In this document: positions 26,398 through 34,276 of the stretch, piece by piece
How the letters are laid out: every line of letters starts with the position of its first letter
How positions within the stretch are numbered: the stretch's first letter is position 1
Source: Candidatus Flexifilum affinis
Lineage (GTDB): Bacteria > Chloroflexota > Anaerolineae > Aggregatilineales > Phototrophicaceae
Assembly (NCBI GenBank): GCA_016713325.1
Contig: JADJPJ010000004.1
Span: forward strand, 62,001 to 126,000
Direction of reading: 5' to 3'
Length of the DNA: 64,000 nt
Position numbers and translations under genes: made by a program
Notes under the pieces: generated by a model
What the model saw: only the letters and a program-made list of their open reading frames with translations
Told to the model about the DNA's origin: nothing
Database searches by the model: none

Positions 26398-27674
26398 TCA
26401 GGTTTCGCCGGTGATGGCGAGACGGAAATTGGCAAAAGAGACGCCGCCGCCGAAGCTGAGCAGCCCGATCCAACCGCCGGCTGACCGGAGGGGGATACCG
26501 TTGAGCACCGCCGTGCCGTCCACGGCGACGTCGTACTGATCGGCCCGGACGTTGACGGTCAGCGTGTGGGTGCGCGCGTCACTCAGCGTCAGCGGTTGGC
26601 CGGCCTCGTACTGGAAGACGCCGCTTGCGTCGTACCAGCCCCACAGCAGTTCCTGACCGCCGCGGTGGAAGCGCACCATGTGGCCGCCCGCCAGATTCTC
26701 GCGCCCGCCCATGTGGAAGACCAGCCCGCCGCCCGCGTCGGGCGACGTGGCCAGTTCCGGCAGGGTGATGTCGATGCTGACGATGTAGCGCTCGGCCTGG
26801 ATGCCGCTGGTCGTCAGGAAATCGCGCATCTCGGCCGTCCGCTGGGTGATCACGCCGTTTTCGGAGATCCAGTCACCACTGACGCCAGTGAAGGTGGTCT
26901 CCGGCGCCGCGCCCTGGATCGCCGCGGAGGTGAAGCGCACCGCCGCCTGGGAGACGGTCAGCGCGGCGTAGCCCTCGGCGCTGACCAGCGGGACACCTTC
27001 GGCGATGCTGCTCCCATCGAGCACGATGCGATAGGCATTGGTGTCGGCGCTGACTTGCAGGCGGTGTTCGCCGTTCCCCGGATCGGCCACGGCGGCCGTG
27101 CCCTGGGCCGCGAACGCGCCCGCGCCGTCGAACGACCCCAGATCAGCGTACCGGCGTCCAGATAGCGGGCGAGATGCCCGCCATTCACCCGGTCCGTCTG
27201 CGGCAGGTTGAACATGATGCCGGCCCCGATGCCGGTTTCGTGGGCGAAGCGGACGTCGAGCTGCGGCCCCTGGAAGGGCGCATCGTAGACCAGCAGATAG
27301 TCGAAGCCCTCGGCCTGAGTCTGGCGCGCGCTCCCTCCCTCCAACACCCAACTTCCGCTGACCGGACGCCAGCGCCCCGTTTCCCCGAGGAGGCTGGCGC
27401 CGGCAGCAGAAGCGTCCGCCGCGGATTGTGCAGGCGCGCCGGCTTGCGCAGGCGCGGCGGTGGGTTGGACAGGCGCCGAGGTCGGCGCAACCGCCGCCGA
27501 TTGCTCGGCCGGCGCGGAAGCGACCTCCGCAGCGGGCGCCGGCGCAGGGGCGGGCAGCACCGTCTCAGGATAGAGCAGCACGTACATCAGGACGTTGCCG
27601 CCGAGAAACACCAACAGGCCGACCGCGAGCGCAACAGCCACCGTCCGCAGGGGCATTGTTTCGGATTGGGTCAT
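26398..27674 (-). CDS. Membrane-anchored protein with two LamG-like domains (one frame break)
   Basis: About 425 residues. An N-terminal membrane segment (about 11-36, VAVALAVGLLVFLGGNVLMYVLLY) and a Pro/Ala-rich linker (about 40-95) lead to two beta-sandwich domains (about 98-262 and 275-424). They share GAGIMFN/GGGLVFHMGGRENLAGGHMVRFHRG with the three-domain protein at 13661-15553. The frame breaks at about 27135-27138, where GTLIWG continues as SFDGAGAF if one G is added to the G run. It probably binds carbohydrate outside the cell. Minus-strand operon PHP - this gene - acyltransferase 3. Confidence 0.78.
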
Positions 27675-27706
27675 TCAGATTCCCTTCTGAAGCCGCATGG
27701 GCGCAT

Positions 27707-28480
27707 TTAGTTCGCCGCCGACAGGACCCATCGTGCGCTGCGTTCTTCAGGCAGGTGGCGTGCCGGCAGTTCCTGGTTCCCCAACTGGCGCAGCAGCTTC
27801 ACGATCAGCAGCGGGCTGTAGACTCGTCCGCCCGCGGATGTCTGCGAGGTTTCGATGGCGCGGCGCAGATCCTGGGCCGTCTTGCCTGGGAAGCGGGTGA
27901 AGGTGCTGCCGACGGTCGGCAGATAGTGGGTGTCGCTGCCGCCGGTTTCCGTTCGTTTCGCCCACTGCCGGTTGCGGAAGGCCGTCCAGGGGTTCGAGAC
28001 CCACTCGGTCGGCGTGCCGTTGCGCACCTCGACGCCATCGAAGGGCAGATCGGCGATCAGCCGGCCAGCACCCTTCATGCCGTCCATGCGCAGCAGGGTG
28101 GGCGCATGCGCGAACGGATGCGCGGCGATGGCCACGCCGCCCTGACGGTGGATCTCGCCGAGGGTATCGGCGGCGCTCATGCCTGGCGCGATGTCGCTCT
28201 CGACGAACAGGGCCAGGATGTCCCCGTCGGCGGAGGTGACCTCGGTGCCGACGATCACTTCGAAGGGGCGGAAATCGCGGCTGAAGAAGCGGGCATAGGC
28301 CTGCGCCACCAGCGCGCCGGCGATGGTGTCATGATCGGTCACGGCGATGACGTCGAGATCGGTCTGTGTGATGGCATATTCGACCAAGGCTTCAGGCGAC
28401 ATCAGCCCGTCGGAGAAGAAGGTGTGGATATGCAGGTCGGCTTTTCCCGGTAAGGTCGTCATAGCGGCTGGCCTCGACAT
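27707..28480 (-). CDS. PHP-domain metal-dependent phosphoesterase
   Basis: 257 residues. KADLHIHTFFSDG (His17, His19), VIAVTDHDTIAG, VGTEVTS, IAAHPFAH and GGSDTHYL are the metal-binding motifs of stand-alone PHP proteins (TrpH/YciV-like). Such proteins hydrolyse phosphate esters, including 3',5'-nucleotide bisphosphates and short RNA or DNA ends in characterised cases. ATG 28480 is supported by AAGG six bases upstream; ATG 28462 is an alternative. First gene of the minus-strand operon. Confidence 0.87.
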   Translation of the reverse strand: MSRPAAMTTLPGKADLHIHTFFSDGLMSPEALVEYAITQTDLDVIAVTDHDTIAGALVAQAYARFFSRDFRPFEVIVGTEVTSADGDILALFVESDIAPGMSAADTLGEIHRQGGVAIAAHPFAHAPTLLRMDGMKGAGRLIADLPFDGVEVRNGTPTEWVSNPWTAFRNRQWAKRTETGGSDTHYLPTVGSTFTRFPGKTAQDLRRAIETSQTSAGGRVYSPLLIVKLLRQLGNQELPARHLPEERSARWVLSAAN

Positions 28481-28762
28481 TGTTTACCTTCATGGTACAG
28501 GCAGGCCATACCAGGCACCCTTAAGGTTGGCCCTACGGGACAGGTATTTCACGTATTTTTCACAGCTGCACCTACCATGTGAGATAGTTGGGACAGTGGG
28601 TTGTAATAAATAGGTGGAGTGGATAGGACGCCTGGCTGTACCTTCGACCATACTAGATTGTGGTAAGGTATGAACAGCGCACACTGCGAAGTGCATCGCA
28701 TGTGCAGCGGCAGCACGCGCTGGTTTCCGTCCGAGCTGCGAATGTGGTTTTGAGCGAAGCGT

Positions 28763-30889
28763 ATGAAGCTCGAGGAGTATGCTGCCCGATTACGCAGCGC
28801 CGCGGAACACGCGGATGACCTGCAGCGCAGGTTCAAAGAGGCGAATGCAGATCGGCTGGACGAGCAGTTGTTTTCCGAGGTGCTGGATAACCTGCTGGTC
28901 ACCCTGGACAACCTGCACGCCGCTGAAGAGCAGCTTCAGGTACAGGAGCACGATCTCACCCTCATGCGTGAGAAACTCTACTGGGAGCGCGAGCGCTACC
29001 ATGAGCTGTTCGATTTTGCACCGGATGCGTATCTGGTGACGAACATCCACGGCCGGATTGTCGACGCCAACCACGCGGCTGCCGGCCTGCTCGGTGTGCA
29101 AAATCGCTTTCTGGTCGGCAAACCGCTGCTGGTCTACTTCACCAGTGAATTCAGGCCCGGGTTTCTCAATCGTCTCCATCAACTGCAAACGCGTTCGACG
29201 ACGGAACAGTGGGACGCCACGGTGCAGTCGCGCGCGGGTGAACGCAGCGATGTCATGATCCGCGCCTTGCGCAGCACCTTCCCAGAGGGTGAGGGCTCCC
29301 CGGGCGAGATTCGCTGGCAGTTCCGCGACATCACCGAACGCAAGCACCGCGAGCGCGAGGAGCGCGAGGAATTCTTCCGCGCCACGTTCGAAGATGCGGC
29401 GGTCGGCATCGCCCACGTCGGCGCGCGCGGCGAGTGGCTGCGAACGAACCCGCATCTTCGTGAACTGCTCGGTTACAGCGCCGAGGAACTGGCGCAGCTC
29501 ACCGTACACGATCTGATCTTCCCGGAAGATCAGATGCTGTCACGGGCGCACCAGATGAAACTCATCTCGGGCGAGCAACAGACGCTTTCTTACGAGATGC
29601 GCTTCCGCTGTAAAGACGGCCGCACGCTGTGGGCGATGGTATCGGGCTCGGCGGTGCGCACCTCCTCTGATAGATTCCTGTACACCATCCTGGTTGTCAG
29701 CGACATCGGCGCGCGCATGCGCATCGAGCGATCGGAAAAGGAACAGCGCGCCATCGCCGAAGTCCTGCGTGACACGGCCCTGCTCCTCACCACTGCCCTG
29801 GACCTTCCGACGATCATCCGTACGATTCTTGGCAATATCGGTCGCGTGGTGCAGCACGATCTGGCCTTTGTCCTGATGATCGATGAGGACCGGGCGTATG
29901 TGGCCACGGCAGACGATCGCCAGGGGGATACTCCCGCCGAACTGGACCCGGACCTGCGTTCTTTCGAGATCGCCATCCTGGAAGTCGAATTCCTCAAGAC
30001 GATGAACAAGACCTGCCTGCCGATCGTCATCCCGGACTGGCAGGATCACGGGGCGTTCGATGCCGTGCCGCAGACAGAGTCGATGCACGCGCTCGTCGGT
30101 GCGCCGATCCTCTCACGGGGCGAAGTCACCGGCTTTCTGGTGCTGTTTGCTCGCCAGTCCGGCTTTTTTGCCGACATGCACGCCCAACTCCTGATCGTGT
30201 TCGCTTCGCAGGCGGCCAGCGCACTGCAGAATGCGCGGGCCCACGAGCAGGCCAGGACTCTGGCCGTCATGAACGAACGGCACCGACTGGCGCGCGACCT
30301 GCACGATGCAGTCACCCAGACGCTGTTCTCCGCCAGTATGGTGTCTGAGACGCTCCCCCGCCTGTGGAAAGAAATGCCGGAGAAGCTGCTGCATCATCTC
30401 GACCAGATCCACCTGCTCACGCGGGGGGCGCTGGCGGAGATGCGCGTGCTGCTGCTGGAACTCCGCCCTGACCAGCTCACCCGTATCAACCTGTCGACGC
30501 AGATTCGCCAGCTTGCCGATGCGCTCCGGGCCCGCAAGCACATCGACATCACGCTGAAGCTGGACGACGAGTATGCGATCCCTGTCCCGGTCACGATAGC
30601 GTTGTACCGCATCACGCAGGAAGGCGTGAATAACGTGGTGAAGCATTCCAACGCGACAGAGCTGGACATCGATCTGGTTGCAACAGAGTCGCGTATTTTG
30701 CTTACAATTGAAGATAATGGAGTCGGATTTATACCGGTGCCTGTGGAACAAAGCACCGGTTTTGGGCTATACACGATGAGGGAGCGCGCGCAGGAAATTG
30801 GCGCTGCGATCACCATCACCAGCGCGCCAGATCAGGGAACGACCATCTCTGTCGACTGGCAGCGCGAAGCACAGGAGGAGAGCGGATGA
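28763..30889 (+). CDS. Sensor histidine kinase, PAS-PAS-GAF-HisKA_3 (NarX/LiaS type)
   Basis: 708 residues, no membrane segment. An N-terminal coiled-coil (about 1-80) is followed by PAS (about 80-190, FDFAPDAYLVTNIHGRIVDAN) and a second PAS (about 203-322). GAF spans about 335-495. HisKA_3 has His514 in RHRLARDLHDAVTQTLF, and HATPase_c has ITQEGVNNVVKHSNA, EDNGVGF and GFGLYTMRERA. It senses an intracellular or diffusible signal through PAS/GAF and phosphorylates the LuxR-type regulator encoded next, with which it overlaps (ATGA). The 282-base gap upstream, divergent from the PHP gene, shows no confident promoter. Confidence 0.9.
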   Translation: MKLEEYAARLRSAAEHADDLQRRFKEANADRLDEQLFSEVLDNLLVTLDNLHAAEEQLQVQEHDLTLMREKLYWERERYHELFDFAPDAYLVTNIHGRIVDANHAAAGLLGVQNRFLVGKPLLVYFTSEFRPGFLNRLHQLQTRSTTEQWDATVQSRAGERSDVMIRALRSTFPEGEGSPGEIRWQFRDITERKHREREEREEFFRATFEDAAVGIAHVGARGEWLRTNPHLRELLGYSAEELAQLTVHDLIFPEDQMLSRAHQMKLISGEQQTLSYEMRFRCKDGRTLWAMVSGSAVRTSSDRFLYTILVVSDIGARMRIERSEKEQRAIAEVLRDTALLLTTALDLPTIIRTILGNIGRVVQHDLAFVLMIDEDRAYVATADDRQGDTPAELDPDLRSFEIAILEVEFLKTMNKTCLPIVIPDWQDHGAFDAVPQTESMHALVGAPILSRGEVTGFLVLFARQSGFFADMHAQLLIVFASQAASALQNARAHEQARTLAVMNERHRLARDLHDAVTQTLFSASMVSETLPRLWKEMPEKLLHHLDQIHLLTRGALAEMRVLLLELRPDQLTRINLSTQIRQLADALRARKHIDITLKLDDEYAIPVPVTIALYRITQEGVNNVVKHSNATELDIDLVATESRILLTIEDNGVGFIPVPVEQSTGFGLYTMRERAQEIGAAITITSAPDQGTTISVDWQREAQEESG

Positions 30890-31536
30890 CACAGACGAGA
30901 CCCATTCGTGTCGCCATTGTCGACGATCACGATATGCTTCGTTCCGGAGTTGCCGTTTTCCTGCAAGCCTTTCCCGATTTACAACTGGTGGGCGAAACCG
31001 GCAGCGGCGTTCAGGCGCTGGATATGTGCCGGAAGCTCAGACCCGACGTCCTGCTCGTCGATCTCATCATGCCAGACATGGATGGCGTCACCGTGGTGCA
31101 GTGCATTCACCAGGAGATGCCCACCGTCCGCTGCATCGCGCTCACGAGCTATGACGATCCGCCCCTGGTCCGTCAGGCGGTCCAGGCTGGGGCGATCAGC
31201 TATCTGCTCAAGAGCGTCTCGATCGATGAGTTGGCTGCCGCCATTCGCAGCGCGCACGTCGGACAATCCACGCTCTCGCGCGAGGCCTCGCAGGCGCTGA
31301 TTTTCGACCAGCTCAGCCGGCTGTCGACCGACGAGTATCATCTGACAACACGCGAACGGGAAGTGCTGGCCTTCATGGTGAGCGGGCTGAGCAACGGCGA
31401 GATCGCGGTTCGTCTCTCTATCGGCCTGTCGACGGTCAAAAAGCATGTGAGCAGCATTCTGGCCAAGCTCAAGACGACCAGTCGCACCGAAGCCGTCGTG
31501 CTGGCGATGCGGCTGAAGCTGGTCGAGCCGCGCTGA
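30886..31536 (+). CDS. NarL/LuxR-family response regulator
   Basis: 216 residues. Receiver domain with Asp59 in VLLVDLIMPDMDG, and a C-terminal LuxR helix-turn-helix (about 147-210) with LTTREREVLAFMVSGLSNGEIAVRL and STVKKHVSSILAKL. It is the cognate regulator of the kinase directly upstream, with start and stop overlapping. Targets are unknown. It ends 5 bases from the end of the convergent S51-like gene. Confidence 0.92.
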   Translation: MTQTRPIRVAIVDDHDMLRSGVAVFLQAFPDLQLVGETGSGVQALDMCRKLRPDVLLVDLIMPDMDGVTVVQCIHQEMPTVRCIALTSYDDPPLVRQAVQAGAISYLLKSVSIDELAAAIRSAHVGQSTLSREASQALIFDQLSRLSTDEYHLTTREREVLAFMVSGLSNGEIAVRLSIGLSTVKKHVSSILAKLKTTSRTEAVVLAMRLKLVEPR

Positions 31537-31541
31537 GTCAC

Positions 31542-32342
31542 CTAACCGCAATTCACCGGTTCGATCGTGCTGCGCATGGCGAGATCGTAGGTATCTCCTT
31601 CGATGAGCAGTCGCACGTCGACTTCGGCAAACTGCATCAGCCGGTCGATTCCGTGCGCTGTATCACACAGGCTGCTGGCATCTAGGATCACGACTTCCTC
31701 ATGACCGATCACGTGCAGATAGCGGTTCTGGCGGATGATCACGCCGGTGCTGCCGCCAATCCCGATGCCCAGAAGCGTCGGGTCGTTGAGCACGGCGGCC
31801 AGCAGCTCGTGCAGTTCCTGCTCGGAGGGCAGGGCGATCTCCATGACGATGGCCGGGATCAGCTTCAGACCGGGGGAAAAAGGCGAGTCCAGAACCGTCT
31901 GGTCGAGGCTGGCGCTCGAACGCCGGGCAACTGCAGCGGACAGAGCGGTGGCGGAGTCTCCCCAGGCGGCGATCGCCGTGCCGCCCTGGTGCGCGGTGAC
32001 GACGTGCTGGAAGACGCGGGTGTGCTGAAACCATTCGACGAATGAAACCGCATTTTCGGTGAGGAACAGGATGCAGTGCGCGGCGTCGATGTCGCTGAGG
32101 AGAGCGTTGCTGCCGATGTCAAAGGGTAGACGGATATGCGCCAGGCGAACCTGCCGCACGCCACGATCAAGCCACATGTTTCGATTGACGAGGATCTGCG
32201 CTTCTGGCGACTGGAGTGACCGTACCTGAACGATCAGGAGGGTGCCGCCTGCGGCCCGCTGTGCAATAGCTGTCAGGAGATCGAGCGGATCGATATCACT
32301 GCTGAACTGCCCAAGAAGGACGATGTCTCCGACCTTGCACAT
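31542..32342 (-). CDS. Peptidase S51 / cyanophycinase-like protein, divergent active site
   Basis: 266 residues. The C-terminal part (HELLAAVLNDPTLLGIGIGGSTGVIIRQ, then LHVIGHEEVVILD) resembles the end of cyanophycinase-like S51 proteins, where GIGI...T..V and VIGSGAVTVVD are common. In place of the usual GTSAGA nucleophile turn it has AAWGDSATALSAAVA, so a serine in a G-x-S-A context is present but the motif is altered. Catalysis is uncertain and the protein could be a binding or sensory derivative. AAGGACC precedes the ATG. It is divergent from the DUF624-like gene and convergent with the response-regulator gene. Confidence 0.5.
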   Translation of the reverse strand: MCKVGDIVLLGQFSSDIDPLDLLTAIAQRAAGGTLLIVQVRSLQSPEAQILVNRNMWLDRGVRQVRLAHIRLPFDIGSNALLSDIDAAHCILFLTENAVSFVEWFQHTRVFQHVVTAHQGGTAIAAWGDSATALSAAVARRSSASLDQTVLDSPFSPGLKLIPAIVMEIALPSEQELHELLAAVLNDPTLLGIGIGGSTGVIIRQNRYLHVIGHEEVVILDASSLCDTAHGIDRLMQFAEVDVRLLIEGDTYDLAMRSTIEPVNCG

Positions 32343-32452
32343 TAAAAAGGTCCTTCTATATTCCTAATATGATACGATACCCGTATTGGCGGTCGGTTGG
32401 CTATGGGTCATGAGTAGACCAAACGCCAACGTCCGCAACCTCTGAGGGGAAA

Positions 32453-33100
32453 ATGGCGTCACTCATCGCTGTACTGCATATTTTTCGTCAGTCATTGGCC
32501 GACGCATGGGCGGAATGGGTCGATCTGGTGGTGCTGAATGCCGTCTGGCTGCTGGCGACGGTCACGGTCATCCTGGCCCCGCCGGCATTGCTGGCGCTGT
32601 TTCACACGACGCGTGAGCTGGCCATGGGCCGCGGCGTGGATATCCGCATGTTCATCCAGGGCATCCGGCTGTACTTTGTGCGGGGCTGGCTGTGGGGGCT
32701 GCTGAATATCGCCTTCGGCGCCCTGTTCGTCGCCAGTCTGACGGTGTACGGACAGATTGACGAGGACTGGTCCACCATGGCGGCGTCGGTCTCGTTTGTC
32801 ATCGCGGCGCTGTGGATCATGGTGCAGTTCTACGGCCTGTCCTACCTGGTGTTTCAGGAGAAGCCGAACCTGCTGGTTGCCCTGCGCAATGGGTTGTACA
32901 CGATTCTGGCCAGCCCGCTGTTTTCGTTCCTGCTTGGCGCAATCCTGATCGGGCTGATGCTCTTCACCGCGCAAGTGCTGCTGGCGCTGCTGGCCGGCAT
33001 CCCGGCGCTGCTGACGCTGATCGCCAACCGGGCGGTGCGCGACCGCCTGGAGACGTTCGGGCTGCTGCCCCGGCCGGCCCAGGAGGTCGAGGGCGGATAG
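32453..33100 (+). CDS. DUF624-like membrane protein
   Basis: 215 residues with five to six membrane segments. The charged loop FHTTRELAMGRGVDIRMFIQGIRLYFVRGW between the second and third, and FQEKPNLLVALRNGLYTILASP later, are typical of the YesL/DUF624 group. Members often sit beside ABC sugar importers, but their role is not established. GAGGGGAAA precedes the ATG. The 110-base divergent spacer upstream is AT-rich (TAATATGATACGATAC) and probably holds promoters for both genes. Confidence 0.7.
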   Translation: MASLIAVLHIFRQSLADAWAEWVDLVVLNAVWLLATVTVILAPPALLALFHTTRELAMGRGVDIRMFIQGIRLYFVRGWLWGLLNIAFGALFVASLTVYGQIDEDWSTMAASVSFVIAALWIMVQFYGLSYLVFQEKPNLLVALRNGLYTILASPLFSFLLGAILIGLMLFTAQVLLALLAGIPALLTLIANRAVRDRLETFGLLPRPAQEVEGG

Positions 33101-33114
33101 TCTGCAAACTGCCA

Positions 33115-33139
33115 GGGCGAGCCGCCGGCTCGCCCCTAC
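33115..33139 (+). repeat. Palindrome of the GTAGGG/CCCTAC intergenic family
   Basis: GGGCGAGCC-GCC-GGCTCGCCC at 33115-33135 is a perfect 9-bp hairpin followed by CCTAC. It stands 15 bases after the DUF624-like gene and may act as a transcript 3' end. Related copies are at 37506-37529, 48991-49014 and 51211-51269. Confidence 0.8.
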
Positions 33140-33341
33140 GGGACACGCCCTTGCTGCCGATCGCTTCCGACCTTCTGGTGCTGCGCTTCTTGACGCAGCG
33201 CCGTGGGTTCCTGTACTCTGAGACAAGCAGCCTGCCGCTAGATGCCACGTCTTGCCGAACCCCACTCCCCTGGCGGAATGCCGGCTGTTCAGCATTCGAC
33301 GGAATGAGGGCGGATCACCTGCCGCCAGAGGGCAAAGTCCC

Positions 33342-33935
33342 ATGAGAAAGCTTGTCGTCCTGACCTTTGTCACGCTCGATGGCGTCATGCAGGCGCCCGG
33401 CGGGCCGGAGGAAGACCCCAGCGGCGGCTTCACCCACGGCGGGTGGGTCGTTCCTTATTTCGACGATTTTCTCGGCAGCGTCATGGACGAGCAGATGGGC
33501 CGGCCGTTCGACCTCCTGTTGGGCCGCAGGACCTTTGAAATCTTCGCGACCTACTGGCCGCAGTTCGACGGCGGAAACAACCCGATCAACCAGGCGACCC
33601 GCTATGTGGCGTCGAGGACGATGACCAGCCATGCGTGGAGCGGGTCGGTCTTTTTGAACGGCAGTGTCGAGCAGGAAGTGGGGGCGCTGAAGGCAGGAGA
33701 CGGTCCCGACTTGCAGGTGCATGGCAGCGCTGATCTCATCCAGACGCTGCTGCGGCACGATCTGATCGACGAGTTCTGGCTGAAGATCTTCCCGATCACC
33801 CTGGGCACCGGGAAACGTCTATTCGCCGAGGGCACCATTCCGGCAGCGTTCAAGATGGCTGAATCGCAGACCTCGCCGCTGGGCGTCATCGTCGCCCACT
33901 TCGAGCGGGTGGGGAGGCCAACTAGAGGCAGGTAG
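33342..33935 (+). CDS. Dihydrofolate reductase-family (RibD C-terminal-like) protein
   Basis: About 197 residues from ATG 33342. MRKLVVLTFVTLDGVMQAPGGPEEDP is the signature start of the YyaP/YwjB DHFR-like family. DLLLGRRTFEIFATYWP and GDGPDLQVHGSADLIQTLLRHDLIDEFWLKIFPITLGTGKRLF follow in the normal order. These are NADPH-binding proteins whose substrates are mostly unknown. The frame is open further upstream, but that part reads as repeat-like intergenic DNA. The gene stands alone. Confidence 0.88.
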   Translation: MRKLVVLTFVTLDGVMQAPGGPEEDPSGGFTHGGWVVPYFDDFLGSVMDEQMGRPFDLLLGRRTFEIFATYWPQFDGGNNPINQATRYVASRTMTSHAWSGSVFLNGSVEQEVGALKAGDGPDLQVHGSADLIQTLLRHDLIDEFWLKIFPITLGTGKRLFAEGTIPAAFKMAESQTSPLGVIVAHFERVGRPTRGR

Positions 33936-34276
33936 GGCGCGCGTCGCCCTGGGTCTGAAACAAACCCATTCAACCTCACCCTCAGTCCCCCCTTGCATGG
34001 TTGAGAAGGTGACAGTTACACGGACGCCCCGTTGGGCCTCCCATGTGCACCAGGATAAGGGTTGCGGGGGCCACCGAGGGCTGTAGGGACGCGCAACGGC
34101 GCGTCCGCCGACAAGCCCACTGAAGGGGCTCACCCCAGAGCCTGCGTTTTTGGTCCCTTTAGGGCGTCTCGAGGGCGGGTCCCCCGGCGGCGCCGCCAAA
34201 CAAGATATTTGCGGTGGGCCGCCCCGGCCGCACGATCCTTGGGCCCCCACACGCCGTTTGTAGAGACGCTCGGCGT
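33936..34276. repeat. Mosaic intergenic repeat, partial copy of the element at 49023-49278
   Basis: 341 bases without a gene. It contains the CTCACCC-type repeat (33971-34012), then CCCATGTGCACCAGGATA (34041-34058). A block of about 120 bases follows that matches the element at 49041-49160: AAGGGTTGCGGGGGCC, GACAAGCCCACTGAAGGGGC and GCCTGCGTTTTTGGTCCCTT are shared. A GTAGGGACG-type palindrome (34083-34108) interrupts it. The right terminal repeat of the other copy is missing. Confidence 0.75.
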
